From assembly GCA_045837725.1 (NCBI GenBank), contig JBEWZL010000179.1:62001-126000 (forward strand): DNA of 64,000 nt, in the 5' to 3' direction. The notes under the pieces are model-generated. The model was not told the DNA's origin and made no database searches. It saw nothing but the letters and a program-made list of their open reading frames with translations. This document shows positions 48,726-61,100 of this stretch, piece by piece (position 1 is the first letter of the stretch; every line of letters begins with the position of its first letter). This DNA comes from Vermamoeba vermiformis. Taxonomy: Eukaryota > Tubulinea > Echinamoebida. The position numbers and the translations under genes are program-made.

Positions 48726-51444
48726 ATGAACGTCATTTTGGATGTAAGTGATACCACACGTTACAAAGGTAAGTAATAATTAATATCAACGATAACGATG
48801 ATGTTTAACACGCGCGATCAGAGTTGGATCTGGATGGCAACCGAAAAACCGCATCTCCAGTTCTGTAGCGATATTTTGAACGAATTAATAGACGATATCG
48901 TTGACAGATATGCGGAAGCGGATAAATTATACGTGCGAGGTGAGTGTAATCGAATTTTACTAATTTTTCTGTTCAATTTCGATAATTGCAGTCACTAGAA
49001 TTTTAAATAATTACGTAATTGTGCTCAAATATGCAAATATAATTGCCGATATATTGTCGCAAATTAGAACAATTAATTTTAATCCTGTATGAAAAACGAA
49101 TTTTTTGAACTTCAGATCCGTGCGACTAATTATTTCGCAGAGGGTCCATCAAATAGAAAGAAGGTCTCTACGCAGCCATTATTGCCTAAATTACAAAAAT
49201 TAGGCTTTCGCGTGCAAGAAAAAGCCCAGAGAATCGATTTTGGAGAAACAGATCAGCCAAGACCATTACGGCATAATCATAAACAACACTTTGTTGGGCA
49301 AGGTACAATATACTTTATACTATAAGCGTCATATTAATACTATCATGATTAGTGGAGTCTTGGGAGCAAGTGCAGAACGATTCTTGCGGCTACTTCGCGC
49401 TTCAAAATGCAACTAACTTAGTCATGGGCGCTATGATCGAAGATCAAGCCGAGTCTGAACGATATTTAAAGAATATATTAAGTCCTGCATCGTTTTGGAT
49501 TAATCACTCAAAATACAAGTAAGATCTGCTTATTTTGATGGCGCGTACTGACCGAGATCTCAAATAGACAACGATTGCTGAAGATAGCGAAGAAGAAACA
49601 AAGTGATAGTGACTATCACTGGACACCCAAACATATTAATCTCGGAATATTAGTAAGTAGAAATAAGTTCCGTTTCGGATCTGATCTAAAGTTATTCTTT
49701 ATTAGGAAAGATCATTCGCGCAAGAACTATTATTCGGCGATACAGTACATCCATTGAGAAATAATGCATCTTTATTGCCTGAATTTGGTCTTGGCTTCTT
49801 ATGTCATAACGGGTACGAATTTTTTTGACCTTCATTCTTTTTTTCTTAATTTACTACGAATGCCCCGTATCTCGGCGGACCCATTATCTCAACATTTTTA
49901 AAACCTACTTTGGCCCATACATTTCTCGGCCAAATTTTTGATCCAAGCGTTTCTACCGCGCCTCGACAGGCACTAACAAATTCGGTAGTGCTTGGATAAT
50001 TATTATATAATTATTTGACTACAAGCCAGGTGGTTGTAAGTGGCTGACTGATTGCTTGCGTGGCGGATTGCAGATTTGGGTCTCGGACGACCAAACCTGT
50101 AACTCGTCACAGCAACCTCAAGTAGCCAAGGAAATGGCAAATATATAATTAAACATATAATGTGCACGAGCAGCTGTTTCTGTTTGCTTGTCCGAACTCA
50201 GCGAAGCGATTTGTTGAGATATCTGGACTAAGCAAAAAAACTGGCTGGATCGAGCGGGAAAAGTTTGATGGTTCGTAACGGTTACTTTTTCACCGAACGA
50301 ACCAAAAAATCTGGCAAGCCCTGAAATAGTTTTTTAACACCCAATGCCATAACAGTAAGGGTGATATTAAAAAATTTTAGAGGTGAATGTTGAGATGCGG
50401 GGCACTTATAGTAAATTCTTAATTTATATTGCTAGCTTCCAACGACGCACTATGGCAGCTATGCGCGAAATATTCGATAAATTTCAAAAACGAAGCCATT
50501 ACATCCACGCATTTATTATCGGACAAACCAACCACTGGATCACGGTTGTTGTAAATAAGGTAAAATAGAAGCCTAATGCTTTCAAATATATCTAACATGA
50601 ATGTATATAGATTGGAGATAAGACCGAGACTTTTTTGATCGACTCGAGAAATCGATTTGCATTAGATTTTTCAAAAGAAGAAATATTTAACTTCGTTGAA
50701 ACTCATTTGAAAGTAAGCTAAAAATAGGCCTAGTATTTCTAATCTTTACTTAATGTTATTTCTATATTTAGCATCGACCTCCGTATATCCGAGAGTTAGT
50801 CCAATTAAGCATGCGCGACAATCAATTCAGCGCGGACTTCTTAGCGAGTTGTGCGCGAGGCTTGACGGACATATACAGCTACTTGCTTAATTTGACGCTA
50901 TCGCACTTCTTATATGGCTGTTATGCAGCACTAAATGAGTTGCCGAGAGAAACAGATGAGTTCAACTTAGATGCGCTTCCGATGGAATTCGACGTCAAAA
51001 AGGCACAGAAGGACTTGGTTACTTGGCACGATCGATTGTCTACATGGCTTTCAGTATACTTTCCAACTCCAGTAATTGAAACTAATATTATCGTAAGTAC
51101 TTGGATCCGCTCCATTAGTTTCTCGTTACAAATTTTTTACTATGCTTTTGAAAACAGTATGAACTATCTATTTATCTATCATACATCGTATTAATATAGT
51201 TTTAAACGTTTTTCTCGAATTTGCATTTCGTTGTAGCTGGTGTAACGGATTTCAATTTGATCCGGATCTTTAAACTCGGCTAATTGCTTGATAAATAGGC
51301 TTGTATTCATAACGCTGGTCTTGATAGCTTGTCTCCGTACTTACACAGCAAGTTCAAAGAGTGGACTATCTACCTGCGCAAGAATTTAGACAAGATCAAG
51401 AAAGACCACAAAAAACTCGGACTCGAATGGGTTGGAGATGTTAG
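48726..51444 (+). CDS. Candidate papain-fold cysteine peptidase, 3' end unresolved
   Basis: Exons 48726-48743, 48822-48939, 49141-49302, 49353-49518, 49568-49652, 49706-49812, 50412-50559, 50611-50712 and 50772-51092 join to 409 codons. Three spaced motifs suggest a Cys-His-Asp triad: NDSCGYFALQNA (about residue 110), GQTNHWITVVV (about 260) and TFLIDSRNR (about 280). This is the order of clan CA peptidases, including several deubiquitinases, but I cannot name a family. The intron at 49813-50411 (599 bp) is much the longest here. After 51092 the next exon is uncertain. One reading from 51353 runs to a stop at 51444. Another frame of the same segment (KFKEWTIYLRKNLDK) continues to a stop near 51543 but is out of phase. 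Confidence 0.55.
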
Positions 51445-51678
51445 GTAAGGCTTTAAATATTATATTACTGCTATATTAAGCTAATTACTTGATTGTAGGC
51501 GTTTATCAAAGATATTGGTGTGGTTCGAAGCAACTTTTGTGTGACCCACAGCAACCGCTTATCAAGCACGCTATTAACTTGTAAATAAAGTGTAATTTTT
51601 TTATTTTATTTCTAAATATGGATTTATGCAGCACAAATATAATAGAGATGATTTAGAAATCGAAGATCCGTCTCCAGG

Positions 51679-52838
51679 CTAAAACGTCCCAGCGTGACAA
51701 GCAGATTTTGCAAAAACATACTCAGTTACGAGATCAAATAGTTGCTTGATATTTAAAGGTGCGGCAGAATTGAGTTCTATGAACTGCGGATTCGGAACTG
51801 GTCTCCAATTAGGATCGTTTTGCAAGTTCTGTTCGTCGGCTGGAATCTTTCTCTTGTTAAATACTATGTCCTTAATATGTTGTATTGCCGCGTTAGCGTT
51901 GGTGCCATTATAATTCTTGAATTGTTCCTTGAATTGTACCGGATCGAAATTTTGGTGGAATAGATCCACATTGTTTAAAACCACAATGAAGGCCAGACCA
52001 TTTAAAGAAGGATGATTAACATAATTCTTCCATTCCTTAATTTTTTCCTTAAGTCTGATATGATTGTCATTAGTCCAAGTAAAAAGATCCGATCGAATCT
52101 GCTTACTTCGTTTTAGCGGGGTTTGATGGTGATGGGAGGTTCCATTCGTCTATATTAAGGATATTTATTACTGCTACCAAGCTGCTGCACAGTGCGGGAG
52201 TCAAATTTTGATCGGAGAGATGCTTTACTAACTTCCACGTGTATTTTCCGACCTTGAAACAGAATTTGTTCATCATAAACAGCTCTAAATTACTAGCAGG
52301 AGCGTCATTATAGAACTCTTCAATACGGTTGATAAAAAAATCCGCTGAAGCTGGAAGTTGCTGAGCGAATCCATTTTCGATAATTTTTTGGATACCTACG
52401 AGTTTATAGTTACGCTGAATATATTCTTCAATATGTTACCTGCATCGTTCCATAGACTCTTTACATAAAACGACAGTTCCGAAGGCGAAACTGATTGCGG
52501 ATTTGCAATTATTTTTGCTACCTCGGCCAAATTGCAATTAATTTGTATATGCTGGTTCTGCGATATTTCTATTATTTTTTGGAAGAAGCTGCATAATTCA
52601 GATAAATACAGGTTCTTTAATTCAACTCGTTCTTCATTTGCCAGTACATCCGACCCGACATCAATTACTTCCTGCTTTCCCGTTAAATCTCCAATTATAA
52701 GGCAATTAAAAGCATATTTTGGTTTGGTTGTTTGATCGTTTTCTTGTCCATCTGATGGTTCCGACTTAAGCTCGCCTGAATAAGAGTTATAATACTAAAT
52801 ATAATGCGTAAATTATTACGTGTGGACTTTTGCCCCAT
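51679..52838 (-). CDS. Degenerate heterotrimeric G-protein alpha subunit
   Basis: Exons 52838-52820, 52775-52440, 52395-52107 and 52054-51679 join to 339 residues; an earlier in-frame ATG at 52910 (also MG...) would give 363. The helical domain and Ras-like parts align with G-alpha: SLWNDAGIQ..., then ADFFINRIEEFYND, FIVVLNNVDLFHQNF, and a C-terminal NIKQLFDLVTEYVF. The nucleotide-binding motifs are eroded: GDLTGKQ for GESGKST, no DVGGQ switch at all, and NNVD for NKxD; no TCAT motif. It is probably a pseudo-G-protein with a regulatory or scaffold role, if expressed. A myristoylatable Gly follows either Met. Confidence 0.68.
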
Positions 52839-52990
52839 GGTGCAGTTAAAATGAATTAGGAAAAACCGAAAGACGTGCAGAAATCTCAAAAACGAATTTT
52901 TAGAACCCATCGAAATGAGAATGTTCCGCCACTTTGGACCGTAAACCCGTTAAAACGAAATATTTTTTGCAAACCAAATGCTAGTTTGTA

Positions 52991-53110
52991 ATGAAAATGC
53001 AGCAGCCGCCGTTCATGAAAAGCGGAGCGGAAAGTTTAAAAGGCCGAATTCAAAGAGAAGTTGCCGAAGAATTCAACAAGGAAAAGTCTATGAAGAAAAG
53101 ATATAAATAG
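52991..53110 (+). CDS. Small ORF, 39 residues
   Basis: ATG 52991 to stop 53108-53110. The peptide is polar and amphipathic (GRIQREVAEEFNKEKS) with a basic end, and a poly(A)-like AATAAA follows within 25 bases. It sits between the divergent G-alpha start and the F-box/LRR stop. It could be a real micropeptide gene or the last exon of something unseen; no family recognised. Confidence 0.35.
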   Translation: MKMQQPPFMKSGAESLKGRIQREVAEEFNKEKSMKKRYK

Positions 53111-53236
53111 CTAGAGTTGTAGCGATAATAAATCAGTTCTTTAGTTTATTCTAAAGCTAGTACAACGCCTCAATCCAATTCCCTACAAGTTCTATAATAT
53201 GATTACTAGTAACAACCTCATTTATTATCCAAAGAG

Positions 53237-54907
53237 CTATTCATGCAGCATTTCAACTATGGATTTACTCCTCGTCACTTCACAGTGCCACAAACGCGGC
53301 AGTTTCATCTTCAATGTCTCTTCGTCCACGTCAAAAGTTTTGTAGATCTCCAAGTACTGCAAAGATGTCAAAGACGTCAAAATGACACCTGACACTTTCT
53401 TTTGGAAGTTCATTTGTAAGTTGGTTAAATGCGATAAACTTCTTAAATATTGCAATTTCTTATCGCCTATTGACACGTCATGAAGTATCAATGTCTCTAG
53501 TGTTGTAATGTTTGATATTGATTTCAAAAATTTGCCTTTGATCCGCATCATAATCTCGAGCTTTTTCAGTGGTAAATGACGAAGGTTCTTTTCATCTAAG
53601 TATAATTGCTGATATAATCCTAGGCATCTGAGCCCTTCGAGATGAACTAACTTGTCAACTTGAAATTTCACTTTGGGCCATTTGTTCGTGCAAAGAGTTA
53701 GAGATTTTAAGTCGGTCATTTGTTCTATTATTTTAACGTCCTCTATTGTAGCAATAGGCATTTCTAATGACGTTAATACTGACAGCTTGAGTAACTGCTG
53801 TGAATGATGTGCTTCGCTGTTGATCTTCAACTCCATGATACTCGATAAGTGCGTCAAGTGATTCAAATTGAGAATCGGATATGCCTCTAGTCTAGTGAGT
53901 TTAGGGCCAATAATATAAGGAAGTATTGGACACTCGTTGGGATCTTGTTGTTGGAACACTGCAAAACCAAAACATTCCAAGCTCGTCAACGCTGTCATAA
54001 ATTGAAAATCGTCGATATTTCCCACATTTAACAGTGCAATTCGAAGAATTTGCAGTTTCGTGAGCGCTGCTAATGTTGATATCTTTTCTTGGTCTGTCGT
54101 ACTAAATCTCAATTCCAAGTTGGTTAAATTTGTTAACGAGAACAATGGAATAAAGGTTCGCGTGCGTAACATCAACGCTTCCAAATTAGGCAATGTTGGG
54201 AACACTTTCAATTTGCACTCTTCCACAAATTGATAGTCCAAGAACTTCAATTGTTTCAAGCTGCTAAATCGCTCAAAGTTCGTATTGAGCCACTTAGAAC
54301 GTCCATTTTGTATAGTTAGTGCTGTCAATAAGTGAGGGCATTGAATATCATGCAGCGGATCTGCTACTTGTGCCAGTTTGATATTTTCGCCGAACATCCA
54401 AGAAAGGCTTACGAGCTTTGAGAAGCACCGCAAGTTAAAGATCGACTCTTTTTCTTCGACATATAATTTTAATTGCGTTAAATTAACGAATGATGTGAGG
54501 AGCCTGTCTGGGAGACCAAATGGCACCGTTTCCAAATTTGTTAATGCGGTTAATGGCTCGAAATCTACGTCTGACGTCGTCGGAATGATTTGTCGAGTAT
54601 TGATGGATATTAATTGCGTTAATTTAGACAATTCTTCGAAGTGCTTTCGCTCCAATGCGAGTTTGTGGTGCGTGAACGAGATCCGAATAGGAAAGTTGTA
54701 CTTTTTGAGTCGCTGAACTATCCGGTCGAATTGACTATTAGTTGTATAATAAAAATTGAAATTATGTGTATCATTGATTACTCTGCACCAATCTTCGTTT
54801 GCAAGTCTCAATGCACGTGCTGATCTGTCATCCAAAAAATCGATAATGTTCAATTTTATTTCTACTGGCAGGCGCTCAATAGCTGACGGTAAAACATTTT
54901 GCTCCAT
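53237..54907 (-). CDS. F-box/LRR protein
   Basis: A single-exon gene of 556 residues. An F-box (ERLPVEIKLNIIDFLDDRSARALRLA, quoted in part: LPVEIKLNIIDFL) occupies about residues 12-50. It is followed by roughly twenty irregular leucine-rich repeats of the 'L..L..LTNLE.L' type to the end. Such proteins select substrates for SCF ubiquitin ligases through the LRR solenoid. It is the third F-box-type protein in the window and one of the few long genes here without introns, which may mean origin by retrocopy. Confidence 0.85.
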   Translation of the reverse strand: MEQNVLPSAIERLPVEIKLNIIDFLDDRSARALRLANEDWCRVINDTHNFNFYYTTNSQFDRIVQRLKKYNFPIRISFTHHKLALERKHFEELSKLTQLISINTRQIIPTTSDVDFEPLTALTNLETVPFGLPDRLLTSFVNLTQLKLYVEEKESIFNLRCFSKLVSLSWMFGENIKLAQVADPLHDIQCPHLLTALTIQNGRSKWLNTNFERFSSLKQLKFLDYQFVEECKLKVFPTLPNLEALMLRTRTFIPLFSLTNLTNLELRFSTTDQEKISTLAALTKLQILRIALLNVGNIDDFQFMTALTSLECFGFAVFQQQDPNECPILPYIIGPKLTRLEAYPILNLNHLTHLSSIMELKINSEAHHSQQLLKLSVLTSLEMPIATIEDVKIIEQMTDLKSLTLCTNKWPKVKFQVDKLVHLEGLRCLGLYQQLYLDEKNLRHLPLKKLEIMMRIKGKFLKSISNITTLETLILHDVSIGDKKLQYLRSLSHLTNLQMNFQKKVSGVILTSLTSLQYLEIYKTFDVDEETLKMKLPRLWHCEVTRSKSIVEMLHE

Positions 54908-55170
54908 TTTATGCTATTAAATTAATTTTATTAGCAATTCTGGATTAGCAAATCGATTATCATTATCTCAAGATAGATAATAAATTCTCTATATTAGAAA
55001 AGCCCTTACCCACCTGTAGATTTAATTTACTGCATTCTAAGTGTCCGACAATAATAACAAAGAATAGTGAATTGTTGTTCGTGTTATTGGTGATTAAGAA
55101 AATGGCGACCTTAAGAAAGTCCCGATTTTGATTTATGCTACACACAATTTATTTACACTCCAAGTTATAT

Positions 55171-57577
55171 TTACGCAAAACATGCGACTACCAGTATAAT
55201 CGTGAGCACGCCGCTGATGAGTTCATTGGCACACGACGCCACTTTGTTGCTGATCGGCTGTGTCGTGCCAGCAGAAGTAGGCTCCTTCGGAATATTCGAA
55301 ATAGGCGTGATATGAGGTTGAGGCTCAGGTTGAGGTGGTGCAACTGGGGCTGCTTTTGGTGGATCGACTTGGACAGGCGTGGGTGCGACTGGCGGAGTGA
55401 CTGGTGGAGTGACTGGCGGAGTGACTGGAGGGTCTACTGGCGGCACACTAACAGGTGCAGGAATAGGCGCAACAGGGGCCACTGGAGGAGCAGGCGGCAA
55501 GAGCATGAATCTCATGTAGTTGAAGTTCCAATAGCCTTGACTGAACTCGAGTCTCATCACGTGATTTCCAGCTGTCAGCGGCACGCTAGATTGAACAGGG
55601 GGACAATAGGCCCAAGTGGCATAGCCGCCTGAAGGATACAACACGAGCTGTGCTACTTGTGCGCCATCAATCTTGACCGTGATTTGTCGCTGAGCACCAA
55701 TGGGCGTGCCATCAGGGAACGCGTAACGTGCGTCAATTTGGTACATGCCAGTCTGCGCCACTTGAACTGCGAACTGCAACCACTCGCCGCCTTCAATGTA
55801 GCTGACCGCATAACACTGAGGACCGTCCGTGCAAGTCTGAATATCAACGTCATCGGTACGAAGAGCACCGCCAGTGTTGCCAGGCGTGGTGTCATGGTAC
55901 GCTACATCTTGACCTCCAAAATCATAGTTCTCCGCTTCGATAATGCCGGGAATAACATTGGTCACGAGGGCGTAAGGAGGCATCACTGGTGGAGCTACTG
56001 GTGCGACGGGAACGGGAACTGGACGCGCTACAGGGTACACGCACTGTGCGCTGTAGAGGTCAGGACACGCACCACAGTCATCAGTGCAGCTCGTGCATGT
56101 CTCGAGTCCGTTGCATTGGCCGTCACCGCATTGAGGGCACGCACCACAGTCTCCTGGACACGCGCTGCACGTCTCATTGCCATCACAAAGTCCATTGCCA
56201 CAGACACCTGGCATGGTCAGTTTCAATAATAAATACGCCAAATTAATACGACTTACCAGGGTAGTAATCAAATCGGGTCAAGCCACAGCAATCTTCAGCG
56301 CACGAGTTCTGTGTTTGAGCACCGCAGACCTCTGTTGATACAGTCAGTATGTTTTGGTTACTCATAATATTAACACGTGCCTCCAGGATCACATCGTTCG
56401 TTACCACACGCGTACATAGAACCGCAGTCTTCGGGGCACGTGATGTAACCTGTCAAAAGTGATTAAACGAATGCAATCTTGTAATTACAAGGTTCAGTTG
56501 TTATATTACTCACCTAAATCAGTAGTGTAATCGCCAGTCTATGGGATATTAGGGATTAGTTTCGAAATTGAGCTATGTAAAGTGATGGATCTGACGTACA
56601 CTCGGAGCCCAAGTTTCACCACATTCATATTGACACTGTCCATTACCACAAATTGGAGTAATACACGCGCCACAGTCTTGGGAACATGAGTGGCAGTCTT
56701 CAGTTTGATTGCGATGGTCCACACCTCCGCACACTCCGTCACCACACACGGGATCTCCTGCTTCAAAAAATGAAACAACAGAGATTTGAGGACTCCAGTA
56801 ATTAATCCAGCCTAAATAAGGATCATATTAGTATTACACTTAATAAGTACCGAAATTTCTTGCCTTCGTTGACCCAGTCTTTGAATTGGAGACGGATGAA
56901 GTGAGTACGATTGGGCAAATTGACGAGCCACATATCATAGTAATACCAGTTATAACCTGTTAGCACTTTCGGACCTATCAAACAATAGAAAGAACGCGTT
57001 AGTTTTGGAGATCAAGTATTCTTTCCATATTTGGAAATGCGCGGGCAAGCTTGGTAAATGCCATAAGAAAATAAACTACGTACCCCATATCGCTTGAGAG
57101 CTATTTAGCTCTACATAATTAACTCCGTCATAAGAGCTGTAAAAGTGGCTTTCTTCACTCGCGCCAGTAATGAAGTACAATCGAAAGTAGAAGCAGTCCA
57201 AACCAGTGCTTGATTTATATACGACGAAGAACTTATTCGCGTTGGGATTTTTGTTTTGTCCAACTGCAATGAGAAAGAGTTAATAAAGAAAGGTCGTTTG
57301 TCCTGGCACATTATGCGCTTCGGATGCTAAACTTACCGCGCATATTTCGCTTAAATCTGCACGTGTCTGAGTTATACTGAGCGGCGGCATCGCGATAGTC
57401 AACAGACATGTCGATACAATGCTCCGTCAAGTACTGAAAGTTGCAGCAATCGTCCACAACACGAGCAAGGCCGATTCCGACCTAATATAATATTAATAGG
57501 ATATAAAGAGTAATAGGAAACATGCTTTTACTTACCAGGCCCAAGAATATCAGCAACACAACGGATTCGATTTTCAT
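55171..57577 (-). CDS. GPI-anchored cysteine-rich/CBM6 protein
   Basis: Nine exons: 57577-57536, 57481-57337, 57263-57084, 56974-56864, 56811-56600, 56538-56514, 56449-56381, 56331-56257 and 56207-55171, joining to 631 residues. Paralogue of 16407-19287 with the same N-terminal domain, CG.G.C/C..DCG.C modules and CBM6-like domain (ENYDFGGQ, TDDVDI, EWLQF). In place of a second CBM6 it has a Pro/Val-rich stalk and a C-terminal hydrophobic run (GVLTIILVVACFA) after a polar stretch, as in GPI-anchor signals. It should therefore be tethered outside the cell while the sister is released. Introns at 56812-56863 and 56332-56380 require GC donors (GCAAGA, GCACGT). Confidence 0.83.
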
Positions 57578-58128
57578 CGTTTGCTGAAGTTTGTTTGCTT
57601 GGTGGTATTACCACAACATGAGTTATTAAATAAATGAAACGCACAATTTGATTTTATGCGGTGCGTCTTTTGACGGTTCAATTTGTTAAAAAGAAAGCTG
57701 CAGGACTTTTCGATCTGCTCCTTCCTTGAAGAGGCAAATACGAACAAAATGTAGAAATTGTTGTTAAATAAATAGTTTTGGTATACCGATTTTTACTAAA
57801 TTTGGGCAAGCAGAGCGAATAATTTAAAAATTAATTCAAATTTAGTAAATCTGCAACAAATTCGCCGATTGTACTGCCGTGCAGTAAATTAGAGTTACAC
57901 CACAAATTTACATAAATTTTACAAACTACTCTACCCTTATCGTTTTGATTGACAAGGGTAGGAAAAATAAACTTGATCTTACAAAGCGATTGGCGTTCAA
58001 CACTGCGCGCGTGCATTGTAAAATAACGTAACGACTGTGACTTGCAAGGGACACTAAAAATGGGTTGTGGTTCGATTCAAAAACTTCAAAATAATAATTA
58101 CCCGATCTTTTATTTCGGGCTAACGCAA
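57578..58128. other. Intergenic region, 551 bp
   Basis: Holds the promoter of the GPI/CBM6 gene and the 3' end of the adhesin gene. A GGTTCGATTC word near 58069 recalls a tRNA T-loop, but no acceptor or anticodon stem surrounds it. Nothing else seen. Confidence 0.5.
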
Positions 58129-61100
58129 TCAGACCGTATTCTTGGCCGTGTACAACGGTGACTGCACAGTGGCGTTTCTCTCCTGATAGAGCGGGTTATT
58201 GTTCGCATCGGCGCTCGCAGACTGAAGGGACTCGAAGAAATCGTCGACTGGACCAGCGCGATTCTTCATCTTCCAGATCAACACTGCTGCTCCAGCAATC
58301 ACGGCGGCACCAGCAATAGACACACCAATCGGCACGCCAACGCCCACAGTTGGAGTAGTAGTCACCGTGGCCGTCTGATCGGTGATGATAATGGTCATGT
58401 TCTTCGTGGCATTCAATGCGCGGTTCCACTTGTCAGTGTTGCCAAGGTCATTCACGTAAATATTCAACACGACTGAGCTGGTGCTGTTGTCAGCCAAGGT
58501 GACTGTCAACGAAGCAAGGTACGTGCGCAGATTGTTTTGTCCGTCGTAACAGTAGAATGTCTGGTTGTTGGGCTGTGTGCACGGTGCTGGCATGACTCTG
58601 CCGCCGCGTGCCGTGACATTGGTGAAGTACCGCTGTTCAGCGAGCGAGATCGCAGTCTTGGAGTCACTAACTACACTGACTTCTAAATAAATGGTCTTTT
58701 GGGCAGCATCTGGGTCTGCGACTGAAACACTAGCAATGCCAATGTTCCCGTTGTCAGGGATTTGAACAGTGTATGTGTCAGGTGAAGTGATGTTAGGTGG
58801 CTGATTGATTGGATCGACAACCATGATTGCCTTCACTGCGAGCGATGTCATTGATGTTATTGTGTTCTGAGCTTGGAATGTCAGAGTGGCGTACTGTCGC
58901 TTATCATAGGTGTTGTGTTCTGGCACGAACAAGATTCTCCAAAGAGCAGGACTGAACGGAGTGATCGTTGCGGGAAGTGTCAACTGTTCACCTTGTTGAC
59001 AGGTGTTATCAGCTGTCACAATGCACGCGTAGTAAGTAGCCTTGTAATCAGACGATGCGCCAACTGTTGAAGCGAGAGACGAGTTATCGAAACCCTTGTC
59101 TGTGTTGTGTGCAGTCCATTCAAGTACAAATGCAGTGTTCATGTCCGTGTGCGTACGAGTGGGCGTTGCCAAGAAGCTGATGGGCACTAACACGGGTGCA
59201 TGCCAAACAGGCAACACGAAGATGTTGTACGTGTACTCGGCACTGACCAAGTTAGGTGTGACAGAGCTGTACACTTGGAACTTGAATGATGAATAATAAT
59301 ATGTGGGTGCATCACCGTGGTCCAGCTGCAACGAGGTGAAGTACACTGTCAAACCACTGTTTTGTAACTTGTACGGTGTAGCTGAAATGTTTGATGTCGC
59401 ACAGCTGGCTTCACTGGTACATTCCCACAAATAGCCACGAGAAAGCATCTGCGTGATAACAATGGTGTAGGTCGGTTGAACTGGATTGTTCTTGTTGATG
59501 TCTTGTGAAATAGAGTTCAATTGGAGTGCGTTGATGCTCTCTTCATAGACGGTGATGTTCAGTGATCCTTCATAGACGGGTGGCTTGTCGACAAATGTCA
59601 CATAGATAACACCAGTGTACGTTGAGAGGGAAGACAAACCGTGAGGATCTACGATTTGATATGTGAAAGTCACAACGGGGTTGGTGTCTGGAACGCTGTA
59701 GACGCCATCATTGGGAAGGTAGTAGAACGAGAGGCCTTGCACCATAACACCTGTGCTCGAGGGCTGCAATACGTTCTTGAAGCTTGAATCCGTAGCGAAA
59801 ACTCCGTTGGCCGTAGAGAAAGTCAATAATCGGACACTCAACGTGGACACAGCGTCATCAGGATCAGAGGCTTGAATGTTGACTTGAATAGGGGTGCTTT
59901 CTTTGGTAGTGCCTGCAAAGTTGTTGCCAACGGGTGGTTGATTTACAAAATTGACGTTGACGGTGACGTAGTAAATAGGACTGTAACTGTTGCCATCGTA
60001 CACTTTGAAGCTGAATGTGTCGTACGGAGTTCCAGAGCCGTACTGAGCGGGCAAGTAGTTCACAGTCCAAGACATGCCTCCGCTAAATGTGTACGGCACA
60101 GAGGCAATAAAATTGTTCGTGGTCGGATTGATGAGCTGGCCTTTGAGTGGCTGAGAAACAATGATCAAGTCGAGGGAAGTACTGTCAATGTCCGCGCCTT
60201 GAATCTGCACAGGTGCTGCGAGTGAAATGTCTTGCTTGTTGATTTCGTCCATCGTGATTGTCACGTTCTGAGAGGTCGGAGGATAGAAGATTTCAACGAT
60301 CACGATAGTCACAGTTGCTGTAGCTGACAAGCCTCCAGGGTCTGTCACGGTGTAGGCGAAGCTTGTGGTACCATACTTGTGCAAGCCAGGGACAAATCTA
60401 ACAGTGTTGGCGATCGCGGTTGTGCCTACTGCCAATGACGAGCCATCTGAATTGAACACAGTGCCTTTGCTCGAGTCAGGAAGAGTATTCAGCGTGATGG
60501 TCAAATTGTTCGGTGTTTCAGTGTCATTGATGTAAGGCTTGAACGAGATCATTTGGTTAGCTACATTAGCTTCATCTTCGTAAATTGTGAAAGTAAAGCT
60601 CTTGGCCAAAGGCGGAGTGTTTGGAGGAATGACTTGAATCACGTTGATAGTGACCGTGTAGATCGGTGAATCATCAAAGCCGTCGTTGACTTTGAAGTTG
60701 AAGCTCGTAAATGATGTGTTAGCCGCGTAAGCTCCAGCTGGGGGAGTGTAAGTCAAGTTCCAAGACGCACTTGAGACGTATGTCAGAGAAGTAGACAACG
60801 TGACTGTACCACTGCTCGACGTCAACGTGCCATTAGGCAAGGAGGTGAACAACAACTTGATAGTTTGACCTGGATCAGGGTCATAGTAACTGAGTCTATC
60901 AATCGCTACTGCCGTGTCTTGCTTCGTGGAAACGACTAAGTTTTGAGAGGATGGTGGTGTGTTAGAAAACAAGACGATGACTGTCACAGTGGCAGTGTTG
61001 GACGTGGCACCATAAGAGTCCACAACAACGTAGGTGAATGTTACGACACCGTATTGATACGGAGTGGGCACGAATCGAGCACCAAGACTTGGCAGAGTTG

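Noticed and set aside
58040-58090. Possible tRNA, from a GGTTCGATTC T-loop-like word
   Set aside because: No matching acceptor stem, D-arm or anticodon arm within tRNA distance.
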